A stretch of 17,319 nt of DNA, taken from DASYRM01 sp036004405. GTDB lineage: Bacteria; Acidobacteriota; Vicinamibacteria; Vicinamibacterales; UBA2999. The first letter of the stretch is position 1, and each line of letters opens with the position of its first letter. The stretch is taken from positions 1 to 17,319 of the forward strand of contig DASYRM010000192.1 of NCBI GenBank assembly GCA_036004405.1, read 5' to 3'. The position numbers were made by a program, and so were the translations under genes. The notes under the pieces were generated by a model that was not told where the DNA came from, did not search any database, and saw nothing but the letters and a program-made list of their open reading frames with translations. Below are positions 1 to 7,797 of the stretch, one piece after another.

Positions 1-774
1 CCCCCCGCGACTCTGGCAGCCGTCGACGACCACTGACGTCCCGCTGATCCAGCTGGCGCGCGCGCTGGCGAGAAACGCCACCACATCGCCCACTTCCTCG
101 GGCCGGCCGAAGCGGCCCATCGGAATCTCGCGCTTCACGAACTCGGCCATGGCCGCCGGCTGCTCCTGCTGCCGCTTCCACCAGGAGCCGCCTTCGAAAG
201 AGATCGAGCCAGGCGACACGCTGTTCACGCGGATGTTCGACGGCGCCAGCTGCTGGGCCAGCGACTTGGCCAGGCTGATCTCCGCCGCCTTCACCACGTT
301 GTAGGCCATGCGGCCGCCGGCCTCGCGGCCGTAAATCGACGCGATGATGACGATCGCCCCGCCTCCGCGCTGCTCCATGTAGGGCACCGCCAGCCGCGAC
401 GCGCGGATCGAAGGGAACAGGTTCTGCTCGAGGGCCTGGTGCCACACCTCGTCGCCGGTCCCGAGGAGGTCGGTGCCCATCGACGAACCGACGTTGTTCA
501 CGAGGATGTCGATGCCTCCGAAGTTTTCAACCGCGGCGTCGATCACGGCCCGCACGCCGGCGCTGGTGCTGACGTCGGCCTCCACCGCGTGCAGCCGGGC
601 TGGCGGAGCGGCAGTCTCAGCAATCAGGTGCACGGCGGCGTCGAGCCCCGCCCGCGAGCGGGCGCACAGCACCACGTGGCATCCCTCGGCGGCCAGCGCG
701 CGCGCGCTGGCAAGCCCCAGCCCGCGGCTCGAGCCGGTTACCACGGCAATCTTTCCCGAAAGGCCCAGGTCCAT
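1..774 (-). CDS. SDR family NAD(P)-dependent oxidoreductase (3' end beyond the window)
   Basis: Classical short-chain dehydrogenase/reductase. I translated it by hand; it is open through base 1, so its stop lies outside. The 258 visible residues show the cofactor-binding TGSSRGLG (about 13-20), NNVG (93-96), catalytic Ser146 in the IIASIYG strand, and the YNVVK motif with Tyr158 and Lys162. The visible end, reading SVVVDGCQSRG, is where such proteins usually finish, so only a few residues should be missing. It would be a cytosolic NAD(P)H-dependent alcohol/ketone oxidoreductase; the substrate cannot be read from sequence. I chose the ATG at 774 because the SDR fold starts there. An in-frame ATG at 783 adds three residues. 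Neither has a clear Shine-Dalgarno, but a TATTAT box ends 7 nt before 774, which fits a leaderless message. It diverges from the zinc peptidase gene. Confidence 0.9.
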   Translation of the reverse strand, partial: MDLGLSGKIAVVTGSSRGLGLASARALAAEGCHVVLCARSRAGLDAAVHLIAETAAPPARLHAVEADVSTSAGVRAVIDAAVENFGGIDILVNNVGSSMGTDLLGTGDEVWHQALEQNLFPSIRASRLAVPYMEQRGGGAIVIIASIYGREAGGRMAYNVVKAAEISLAKSLAQQLAPSNIRVNSVSPGSISFEGGSWWKRQQEQPAAMAEFVKREIPMGRFGRPEEVGDVVAFLASARASWISGTSVVVDGCQSRGG

Positions 775-781
775 GGCTTGC

Positions 782-813
782 ATAATAGCGAACCGGCAAA
801 GCCGGTTTGCCAG
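782..813 (-). promoter_or_regulatory. Putative SDR promoter with a 17-bp palindrome in the spacer
   Basis: Read on the minus strand, TATTAT (787-782) resembles a -10 box, and 7 nt separate it from the ATG at 774. Just upstream lies a perfect inverted repeat (791-807) with 7-bp arms AACCGGC/GCCGGTT and a 3-nt centre. A weak -35-like CTGGCA (813-808) is 20 nt from the -10, which is longer than the usual 17. A dyad in an overlong spacer is the layout of MerR-family operators, but no regulator gene is visible here. Pattern matching only. Confidence 0.3.
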
Positions 814-836
814 ATACTGCCCGGGGGCACCAGCCG

Positions 837-1688
837 ATGAGATGGGAAGGCCGAGGCGAAAGCGGTAACGTCGAGGATCGTCGTGGCGCCGGTGGCGTCG
901 GCATGCGACTGGGCCTGCCGGTCGGCGGAGGTATCGGCGGCGTCGTGCTCCTGCTTCTCTTCTCCGCGCTCACCGGACAGAACCCACTCGATCTCATCGG
1001 CGGCTCCACGGACCAGGGCGGCTATTCCGAACCAGACCCGAATGCGCCGCCGGCGACCGATCCCCAGACGCGGTTCATGCGCGTGGTCCTGAAAGACACC
1101 GAAGACACCTGGACGACCATCTTCCGCAATAACGGCAGCCGGTACGAAGAACCGACGTTGGTGCTGTTCTCCGGCGCCACCGATACGGCGTGCGGCCTCG
1201 GCGAGTCGGCAATGGGCCCGTTCTACTGCCCCGGCGATCGCAAGGTGTACCTCGACACCTCGTTCTTCGAAGAGCTCGATCAGCGCTTCGGCGCGCCCGG
1301 CGACTTCGCGCAGGCGTACGTCATCGCCCACGAGATCGGACATCACGTGCAGAACCTGCTCGGCGTGTCCGAGCGGGTCTCGAGCGCGCGCCAGCGCGTG
1401 CGCCGCGGCGAGGGCAACGCCCTTTCGGTGCGCCTCGAGCTCCAGGCAGACTGCTACGCCGGCGTCTGGGGGCATTACGCCGCGCAGCACGACCTGCTGC
1501 AGCCCGGCGATGCCGAAGAGGGGCTCCGCGCCGCGGCCGCCATTGGCGACGATCGCCTGCAGCGCCAGTCGCAGGGTCGCGTGGTGCCCGAGTCGTTCAC
1601 GCACGGCTCGTCCGAGCAGCGCGTGTCGTGGCTGACGCGCGGCCTCGAAAGCGGTCAGATCGAGAGCTGCGACACCTTTAGAGAGTAG
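837..1688 (+). CDS. YpfJ-type neutral zinc metallopeptidase, membrane-anchored
   Basis: Member of the putative neutral zinc metallopeptidase family (PF04228, E. coli YpfJ type), 283 aa. The N-terminus MRWEGRGESGNVEDRRG is the family signature. A glycine-rich hydrophobic segment (about 28-45) follows as a single membrane anchor, then a low-complexity linker (about 56-75) and the peptidase domain. The zincin motif HEIGHH sits at 165-170 (His165, Glu166, His169), and ELQADC at 201-206 probably gives the third ligand. Cys119, Cys131 and Cys206 could form disulfides if the domain is exported. Substrates of the family are unknown to me. I chose the ATG at 837 over the TTG at 807 because the family signature begins exactly there. 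It is divergent from the SDR gene and followed by the transhydrogenase operon after a 113-bp gap. Confidence 0.92.
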   Translation: MRWEGRGESGNVEDRRGAGGVGMRLGLPVGGGIGGVVLLLLFSALTGQNPLDLIGGSTDQGGYSEPDPNAPPATDPQTRFMRVVLKDTEDTWTTIFRNNGSRYEEPTLVLFSGATDTACGLGESAMGPFYCPGDRKVYLDTSFFEELDQRFGAPGDFAQAYVIAHEIGHHVQNLLGVSERVSSARQRVRRGEGNALSVRLELQADCYAGVWGHYAAQHDLLQPGDAEEGLRAAAAIGDDRLQRQSQGRVVPESFTHGSSEQRVSWLTRGLESGQIESCDTFRE

Positions 1689-1700
1689 CCTGAGGCCAGA

Positions 1701-1728
1701 AGCCCGAAGCCGTATAGAATATCGGGCT
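1701..1728 (+). promoter_or_regulatory. Possible promoter within an inverted repeat upstream of pntAA
   Basis: In the 113-bp gap between the peptidase gene and pntAA, 7-bp arms AGCCCGA (1701-1707) and TCGGGCT (1722-1728) enclose an AT-richer loop holding TATAGAAT, the only -10-like sequence in the gap. No convincing -35 box is visible. The repeat could equally be a weak terminator of the peptidase gene, but it has no T-tract. Low confidence in either role. Confidence 0.25.
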
Positions 1729-1772
1729 GCAACCTCGTGGCCGATGCGGAGCGTTGAATCCGGGCGGCACCT

Positions 1773-1801
1773 CAGGGGTCACTCGACAGGGGTTCAACTC
1801 G

Positions 1802-1802
<1 letters not shown>
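1773..1802 (+). repeat. Tandem imperfect repeat carrying the pntAA ribosome-binding site
   Basis: CAGGGGTCACTCGA (1773-1786) is followed directly by CAGGGGTTCAACTCGA (1787-1802), the same sequence with two inserted bases. Each copy holds an AGGGG Shine-Dalgarno-like core. The second lies about 10 nt before the ATG at 1802 and therefore decides the start. The first copy may be a decoy or a second ribosome-loading site. Confidence 0.5.
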
Positions 1803-2917
<1,115 letters not shown>

Positions 2918-2920
2918 CCT

Positions 2921-3226
2921 TTGCACGGAGTCGCGGTCGACCCGCTCATCACCAACCTCACGGTCTTTGTCCTGGCCGTGTTCGTCGGCTACCACGTGGT
3001 GTGGAACGTGACGCCGGCGCTGCACACGCCGCTCATGAGCGTCACCAACGCGATCAGCTCGGTGATCATCGTCGGCGCCATCCTGGCCGCCGGCGCCACT
3101 GCCAGCGGCCTCGGCGCCATCCTCGGCGCGGCCGCCGTCGTGCTCGTCGCCATCAACACCTTTGGCGGCTTCCTCGTCACCGAGCGCATGCTCGAGATGT
3201 TCAAGAGGAAGGACCCGAAGAAGTAA
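2921..3226 (+). CDS. pntAB: NAD(P) transhydrogenase, alpha subunit part 2 (membrane domain)
   Basis: Small integral-membrane subunit of 101 aa, the usual size for the separately encoded transmembrane part of the alpha subunit. The sequence has a hydrophobic N-terminal helix (about 9-25), the characteristic HTPLMSVTNAISS stretch (about 37-49), and two further helices (about 50-90), ending in the basic tail KRKDPKK. With PntB it forms the proton channel. The start is a TTG at 2921, supported by AGGAG (2908-2912) at the end of pntAA and by a three-base gap after the pntAA stop. Its own stop overlaps the pntB start by one base (TAATG), so translation of the three genes is probably coupled. Confidence 0.95.
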   Translation: MHGVAVDPLITNLTVFVLAVFVGYHVVWNVTPALHTPLMSVTNAISSVIIVGAILAAGATASGLGAILGAAAVVLVAINTFGGFLVTERMLEMFKRKDPKK

Positions 3227-4647
3227 TGGCGACCGCCGCGCAGTTGCTGTCTCCCAACCAGGTCGCTCTTCTCTACCTCGTCGCGAGCGTCCTCTTCATC
3301 CTCGCCCTCAAGGGGCTCTCGCATCCGCTCTCGGCACGGCAGGGCAACCGCTTCGGCATCGTCGGCATGGTGATCGCCGTGCTGGTCACCTTTGCCATCA
3401 CCCAGAGCGTGACGCTGTCGATCGGCGCGCTCGTGGTAGGCGGCTTGATCGGCTGGTACGCGGCCACACGCGTCGAGATGACGCAGATGCCGGAGCTGGT
3501 GGCCGCGATGCACTCGCTGGTCGGTCTCGCGGCCGTGCTCATCGCCACCGCGGTGGTCAGCGCGCCCACCGCGTTCAACCTGGAAGATCCGATCCCGGCC
3601 GGCAACCGCATCGAGCTCTTCCTCGGTACGTTCATCGGTGCGATGACGTTTTCCGGTTCGGTGATCGCGTTCGGCAAGCTGGCCGGCCTGGGCAACAAGT
3701 TCCGGCTGTTCTCGAGCGCGCCGATCGTGTTCAAGGGGCAGCAGATCGTCAACCTGCTGATGTTCGTGGCGATGATCGGCTTCGGGATCGCGTTCTTCGT
3801 CGCGTCGCCGGAAGCAAAGTGGCCGCCGTTTCTCATCATGACGGCCATCGCCTTCGTGCTCGGCGTGCTCGTCATCATCCCGATCGGCGGCGCCGACATG
3901 CCGGTCGTGATCTCGATGCTGAACAGCTACTCGGGCTGGGCGGCGTCGGGTATCGGCTTTTCGCTCAACAACCCGCTGCTCATCGTGGCCGGATCGCTCG
4001 TGGGCTCGTCGGGCGCGATTCTCTCCTACATCATGTGCAAGGCGATGAACCGCTCGTTCTTCAGCGTCATCCTCGGCGGCTTCGGCGCGGCCGAGGGCGC
4101 CGCCGCTGGCGGCGCGCAGCAGAAGAGCGTGCGCTCGGGCTCGCCCGACGACGTCGCCTTCCTGCTCGGCAACGCCGAGAGCGTGATCATCGTCCCCGGC
4201 TACGGCCTGGCGGTGGCGCGCGCGCAGCACGCGGTGAAGGAGATGGCGCACAAGCTGTCGGCCAAGGGCGTCAACGTGCGTTATGCCATCCACCCCGTGG
4301 CCGGCCGCATGCCGGGCCACATGAACGTGCTGCTGGCCGAGGCCGAGGTGCCCTACGACCAGGTGGTCGAGATGGAAGACATCAACAGCAACTTCGGCAC
4401 CACCGACGTGGCGTTCGTGCTCGGCGCCAACGACGTGGTGAACCCGCTGGCCGAAACGCCGGGCAGCCCCATCTACGGCATGCCGATCCTCGAGGCCCAC
4501 AAGGCCCGCACGGTGATCGTGAACAAGCGGTCGATGGCGTCGGGCTACGCCGGCATCGACAACCCGCTGTTCTACATGGATCGGACGATGATGGTGTTCG
4601 GCGACGCCAAGAAGGTGGTCGAGGACATCGTCAAAGCGATCGAATAG
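3226..4647 (+). CDS. pntB: NAD(P) transhydrogenase, beta subunit
   Basis: Membrane and NADP(H)-binding subunit, 473 aa, of normal length. About residues 10-290 are hydrophobic helices of domain II. His96 in AAMHSLVG occupies the position of the proton-channel histidine of the E. coli protein (His91). The conserved loop ADMPVVISMLNSYSGWA lies at 223-239. Domain III (about 305-473) has the NADP-binding fingerprint GYGLAVARAQ (325-334), GRMPGHMNVLLAEA (360-373), GANDVVNP (400-407) and KRSMASGYAG (434-443). The start ATG at 3226 shares its A with the pntAB stop. Nothing expected is missing, so I read the complex as functional and as a source of NADPH for biosynthesis. Confidence 0.97.
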   Translation: MATAAQLLSPNQVALLYLVASVLFILALKGLSHPLSARQGNRFGIVGMVIAVLVTFAITQSVTLSIGALVVGGLIGWYAATRVEMTQMPELVAAMHSLVGLAAVLIATAVVSAPTAFNLEDPIPAGNRIELFLGTFIGAMTFSGSVIAFGKLAGLGNKFRLFSSAPIVFKGQQIVNLLMFVAMIGFGIAFFVASPEAKWPPFLIMTAIAFVLGVLVIIPIGGADMPVVISMLNSYSGWAASGIGFSLNNPLLIVAGSLVGSSGAILSYIMCKAMNRSFFSVILGGFGAAEGAAAGGAQQKSVRSGSPDDVAFLLGNAESVIIVPGYGLAVARAQHAVKEMAHKLSAKGVNVRYAIHPVAGRMPGHMNVLLAEAEVPYDQVVEMEDINSNFGTTDVAFVLGANDVVNPLAETPGSPIYGMPILEAHKARTVIVNKRSMASGYAGIDNPLFYMDRTMMVFGDAKKVVEDIVKAIE

Positions 4648-4653
4648 GATTTC

Positions 4654-4718
4654 CGTCGTGGGGGCCGCCTCTTCAGGTGGCCCATCCTCGTCGTAGGGGC
4701 CGCCTTTTCAGGCGGCCC
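4654..4718 (+). repeat. Two tandem copies of a GTAGGGGC-type palindromic repeat
   Basis: Two 30-nt units (4654-4683 and 4689-4718) match at 27 of 30 positions and repeat with a 35-bp period. Each folds into a 9-bp hairpin. The second is perfect (GGGCCGCCT/TTTC/AGGCGGCCC); the first has one G-T wobble. They sit between the pntB stop and the Shine-Dalgarno (TAGGAG) of the next gene. Without a T-tract they are not canonical terminators but could act as 3'-end stabilisers or pause sites. A diverged relative is present at 14982-15005. Confidence 0.75.
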
Positions 4719-4734
4719 GTTAGGAGCCCGGCCC

Positions 4735-5454
4735 ATGAGCAGACAGTCGCGTCGGCAGTTCGTCGTCGTCCTCGTGGCGGCCGTCATGGCCGTCTCCGGC
4801 GCCGCGCTTCCCGCCTGGGCGCAGTCGAAGCCGAAGATCGGCCTCATCGGCTCGGGCCGCCAGGGTGGAGCGCTCGGCATCCTCTTCGCGAAGGCCGGCT
4901 ACCCGGTGCTCTTCTCGTCGCGCCACCCCGAGGAGCTCAAGGAGCTCGTCGCCAAGGCGGGCCCGAACGCCAAGGCGGGGCTGCCGCAGGACGCCGCAAC
5001 GTTCGGCGACATCGTCGTGATTGCCGTGCCCTACGGAGTCACGCCACAGGTCGGCAAGGACTACGGACCCTTGATGAAGGGCAAGATTGTCATCGACCTG
5101 GGCAACCCGCGCGAAGACCGCGACGGCCCGATGGCCACCGACGCCAAGGCGCGCGGAACTGGCGTCGCGACGGCCGGGTACATCCCGGGCGTGCGGCTCG
5201 TGCGGGCGTTCAACGCCCTCAGCTTCGTGCAGGTGGAACGGGACGCAAACCGCGCCGGCGAGAAGCTCGGGATTCCGGTGGCGGGCGACGACCCTGCCGC
5301 GGTGAAAACCGTCGTTCAGCTCGTCATCGATGCCGGCTTCGATCCGGTGGTGACCGGCAATCTCGCCAGCTCGAAGAGTTTCGATACTGGCACCGCGGTC
5401 TACGTCAAGGGGATGACCGCCAAGCAGATCAAAGACACGCTCAAGCTGCCCTGA
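4735..5454 (+). CDS. Exported NADP-binding Rossmann protein (F420-dependent NADP reductase family)
   Basis: 239 aa. The N-terminus has SRRQF followed by a hydrophobic run (about 9-25) and AWA before Gln30, a Tat-like signal peptide with likely cleavage after residue 29. The mature part begins with KIGLIGSGRQGGALG (about 34-48), a glycine-rich dinucleotide-binding loop, then SSRHPEEL (61-68), typical of NADP(H) preference, IVVIAVPYG and VIDLGNPR. This is the NADP-oxidoreductase, coenzyme-F420-dependent fold (PF03807). Known family members are cytosolic and transfer hydride between F420 and NADP; the secreted form is unusual. Tat export would allow folding with cofactor in the cytoplasm. The substrate is unknown. 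A TAGGAG Shine-Dalgarno stands 9-10 nt before the ATG. The stop abuts the start of the next gene, so the two are probably co-translated. Confidence 0.82.
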   Translation: MSRQSRRQFVVVLVAAVMAVSGAALPAWAQSKPKIGLIGSGRQGGALGILFAKAGYPVLFSSRHPEELKELVAKAGPNAKAGLPQDAATFGDIVVIAVPYGVTPQVGKDYGPLMKGKIVIDLGNPREDRDGPMATDAKARGTGVATAGYIPGVRLVRAFNALSFVQVERDANRAGEKLGIPVAGDDPAAVKTVVQLVIDAGFDPVVTGNLASSKSFDTGTAVYVKGMTAKQIKDTLKLP

Positions 5455-6177
5455 ATGTCGACATTTGTGCTGGTCCACGGCGCGTGGCACGGCAGCTGGT
5501 GCTGGAAACGTGTCCGCTCTGCGCTCCAGGCGCTCGGGCACGAGGTGTTCACGCCGACGCTGACCGGTGTCGGGGAACGCGCCCATCTGCTTTCACGTGC
5601 CGTCAACCTGGACACCCACATCGACGACGTCGTCAACCTCATTCGGTGGGAAGGGTTGTCGGACGTCGTCCTGTGCGGCCACTCGTACGGCGGCGCCGTG
5701 ATCGCCGGCGCGGCCGATCGCGTGCCCGAGTGCATCCAGGCCCTGGTCTACCTCGACGCCTTCGTTCTGGAGAACGGGCAGAGCGTGCACGACGTGCTGC
5801 CGGACGCTCAGCGGGCCTTGCAGCTGGAGCTCGCGCGAGACGTCGGCGACGGCTGGAAGGTGCCACCCATCCCGGCCGAAGTCTTCAGCGTGAATCCGAC
5901 AGACCGAGAGTGGGTGGACCGGCAGTGCACGATGCAGCCGCTGGCCACCTTCCAGCAGCCTTTGACCCTGAGTGGGCGAGGCGCCACGGTGCCGACCACA
6001 TTCATTCTTGCAAGCGGGTTCAACGGCTCGCCGTTTCCGCCGTTCTACGAGCGCGCCAGAACGCAGGGATGGAATGCGATCACGATGACCTGTGGCCACG
6101 ACGTGATGCTCGATCAGCCGCAGGAGCTGACCAACGTTCTCGCGGGGATCGCGGCGGCTCGGCCGGCGGCGATTTGA
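5455..6177 (+). CDS. Alpha/beta hydrolase (methylesterase/EstC-like)
   Basis: 240 aa, cytosolic, no signal peptide. The N-terminus FVLVHGAWHGSWCW carries the oxyanion-hole HG motif seen in bacterial EstC-like esterases and in plant methylesterase/hydroxynitrile-lyase proteins. The nucleophile Ser77 lies in GHSYGG (75-80). His215 in CGHDVMLDQP is the probable catalytic histidine. The acid residue is not obvious by eye; the strand before TTFILASGFN is where it would normally follow, and no Asp is visible there. The likely role is hydrolysis of a small ester; the substrate cannot be assigned. The ATG directly follows the TGA of the Rossmann protein without a spacer, and no clear Shine-Dalgarno is present, so translation probably depends on the upstream gene. 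Confidence 0.88.
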   Translation: MSTFVLVHGAWHGSWCWKRVRSALQALGHEVFTPTLTGVGERAHLLSRAVNLDTHIDDVVNLIRWEGLSDVVLCGHSYGGAVIAGAADRVPECIQALVYLDAFVLENGQSVHDVLPDAQRALQLELARDVGDGWKVPPIPAEVFSVNPTDREWVDRQCTMQPLATFQQPLTLSGRGATVPTTFILASGFNGSPFPPFYERARTQGWNAITMTCGHDVMLDQPQELTNVLAGIAAARPAAI

Positions 6178-6209
6178 ACGCGTCCACATCGACGGCGTCC
6201 CACTCGAGC

Positions 6210-7115
6210 ATGACCACGGCGCCGAAACACGCGCTCGTCGAGGCGATCGTCTCGTTTCTTGGTAGCCAGGACCTTCTCGATCGCGGTGACGTTCGCGCCG
6301 CGCTCGAGCGCGAGATCGATCGCGACGGCCCCGAGTCGCTCGTCGCGCTCATGGAGCGCCTCTCCACCGACGACGGCTTGGCCTACTCCCCGCCGGACTC
6401 GCTGGCGCGGCGCATCCACCATCTGCTCGCCGAACGCTTCCTCACAGCGGAGTCGCGGCTGGTCGGCGCGCACCACCTGGCTGGTGTCGCCGGCGCGCCG
6501 GTCGTCGTCGTCTCGAATCATCTCTCCTACGCCGACGCGAACGTCATCGAGATCCTGCTGCATCGCGACGGCGCGGAGCTCGCAGAGAGACTCACCGCGC
6601 TCGCCGGCCCCAAGGTGTTTACCAGCCGCGAGCGGCGTTTCTCGAGCCTGTGCTTCGGCACAATCAAAGTGCCCCAGAGCACCGACGTCTCGTCCGAGGA
6701 AGCCGTGCTCAACGCGCGCGAGGTAGCCCGGGCCGCGCGGCAGGCCATCCAGGTGGCGCACGAGCGGCTCGCGGCGGGTGACGGGCTGGTGCTGTTCGGC
6801 GAGGGCACTCGCAGCCGCGGCGGCCGGATGCAGCGCATGCTGCCGGCTGTCGCGCGTTATCTCGAGGTGCCGGGCACATGGGTCCTCCCGGTCGGATTGA
6901 CGGGACCGGAGGCGCTCTTCCCCGTCGGCGATACGCACCTTCGTGCCACCGCGGTCACGCTCACGATCGGCGCTCCGATGCGTGCGGACGCACTGCGGGC
7001 CCGGGCCTGCCACGATCGCCGCGCGATCGTTGATGGCATCGGCCTCGCGGTCGCGGCAGTGCTACCGCCGGCATACCGCGGCGTCTACGCCAACGGCGGG
7101 CGAGCCGAAGATTAG
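6210..7115 (+). CDS. PlsC-type 1-acyl-glycerol-3-phosphate acyltransferase family protein
   Basis: 301 aa. The acyltransferase domain shows the HX4D catalytic motif in NHLSYAD (103-109, His104 and Asp109) and FGEGTRSRGG (196-205), the EGTR motif that binds the phosphate of the acceptor. The roughly 85 residues before the domain are mostly helical and charged, an extension not needed for the PlsC core. No long hydrophobic helix is evident, so the protein may be peripheral or soluble. The acceptor could be lysophosphatidate or another lysolipid. The ATG at 6210 was chosen because it is the first ATG in frame. A TTG at 6174 overlapping the hydrolase stop would add 12 residues. It lies 32 bp after the hydrolase and converges on the next gene with overlapping stop codons. 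Confidence 0.87.
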   Translation: MTTAPKHALVEAIVSFLGSQDLLDRGDVRAALEREIDRDGPESLVALMERLSTDDGLAYSPPDSLARRIHHLLAERFLTAESRLVGAHHLAGVAGAPVVVVSNHLSYADANVIEILLHRDGAELAERLTALAGPKVFTSRERRFSSLCFGTIKVPQSTDVSSEEAVLNAREVARAARQAIQVAHERLAAGDGLVLFGEGTRSRGGRMQRMLPAVARYLEVPGTWVLPVGLTGPEALFPVGDTHLRATAVTLTIGAPMRADALRARACHDRRAIVDGIGLAVAAVLPPAYRGVYANGGRAED

Positions 7116-7396
7116 AGACCTCCCCCTGCAAACAGCTGGTCGAGCCGCCACAGCATGACGCCGAGGGCGAGCGCGGCGGCGCCCAGCACCAGCGCCAGCC
7201 CCTGTAGCACACGCCCTCGCGTCACGGCGGAGCCGCCAGTCGTTGCGGCCGTGGCGCGGAGGACCCTGACTCCGGGTGGCGGGAATCGCTGGTTCCGCAC
7301 GGTCCTTCGCCCGATCGACCAGAGGTACGCCGCAAACGGCAAGAGCGGCGCGATGAGGGCCGCCGCCAGGAGCGCGAGCCTGACGCGCGCCCCCAT
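7112..7396 (-). CDS. Small two-helix membrane protein, unknown function
   Basis: 94 aa from the ATG at 7396. Two hydrophobic helices (about 5-25 and 66-84) flank a basic, proline-containing loop with RNQRFPPPGVRVL. I have a loose memory of this RFPPPG loop in small bacterial membrane proteins but cannot name a family. The start lies 5 bp after the cytochrome stop, so it is the last gene of the peptidase-racemase-cytochrome group. Upstream in-frame residues back to 7447 are Arg-rich and overlap the cytochrome gene, so I rejected the longer form. Its TAA overlaps the TAG of the acyltransferase gene on the other strand. It may help membrane attachment or delivery of the neighbouring haem protein; this is a guess from position. 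Confidence 0.65.
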   Translation of the reverse strand: MGARVRLALLAAALIAPLLPFAAYLWSIGRRTVRNQRFPPPGVRVLRATAATTGGSAVTRGRVLQGLALVLGAAALALGVMLWRLDQLFAGGGL

Positions 7397-7401
7397 GCGT
7401 C

Positions 7402-7788
7402 CTACTTGGCGGCCGCGACGCGGGCGCGGGCCACGTAGCGGTGGCACTGCACGCAGCGCATCGTCAGTGCGACGTACGCGAGCGGGGCGGCCTCCTGATC
7501 GCGGCGTGTAGCGGCGTCGAGCAGATCGTTGGCCGCCCGCACGAACGCCTCGCTCTGCTTGACGTATTCGGGAGACGCCAGCACCTGCCAGGCGGGCTCT
7601 TCGGTGGCTTTCACGAGTGCCCGGCTGCCGCGCTCGAGCTCTCTCCAGTTGGTGGTCACCACCGCCCCAAGCACATTTTGGGCGTCGATCAGCTTCTGAC
7701 GCATCACGCGGTTCAACGCCACGGTCTAGGCGTCCAGCTGGCTCCCGGACACAACCGCGACAAGCACACCAACGGCAACGGCTTTCAT
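7402..7788 (-). pseudogene. c-type cytochrome (cytochrome c'-like) gene interrupted by an in-frame amber codon
   Basis: From the ATG at 7788, preceded by AGGAG 8 nt upstream, the frame reads MKAVAVGVLVAVVSGSQLDA, then TAG (7728-7726), then TVALNRVMRQKL and on to a stop at 7402. The first 20 codons look like a signal peptide. The rest is a helical domain of about 107 aa ending with CVQCH, the covalent haem-attachment motif, near the C-terminus as in cytochrome c' folds. The amber codon therefore falls between the export signal and the mature protein. Reinitiation at GTG 7722 or ATG 7704 would give a protein without a signal, which could not receive haem in the periplasm. The alternatives are a recent nonsense mutation, readthrough, or a base-call error. 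The SD overlaps the stop of the racemase gene (TAGGAG), so the gene is embedded in an operon. Confidence 0.75.
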
Positions 7789-7797
7789 CGGCGACTC

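Noticed and set aside
738..1604. 288-codon open frame antisense to the zinc peptidase gene
   Set aside because: Lies opposite a gene with an intact HEXXH motif, has no recognisable domain, and runs out of frame over the real SDR start.
1754..1801. TTG-initiated N-terminal extension of pntAA
   Set aside because: Residues before MHIGVPAEIY have no counterpart in the family, and the AGGGG site favours the ATG at 1802.
2989..4500. 503-codon open frame antisense to pntAB and pntB
   Set aside because: His/Arg/Asp-rich composition with no domain. It is the shadow of a high-GC gene with strong third-position bias.
4654..4718. Rho-independent terminator after pntB
   Set aside because: Strong stems but no T-tract after either, and the second stem lies right against the next Shine-Dalgarno. 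Better described as repeats.
3162..6209. Very long open frame running through pntB, the Rossmann protein and the hydrolase into the acyltransferase
   Set aside because: Its translation before 6210 is Arg-rich and low-complexity, as expected of an off-frame read in GC-rich DNA. The real genes in the other frames have full family motifs. Only the last 301 codons are genuine.
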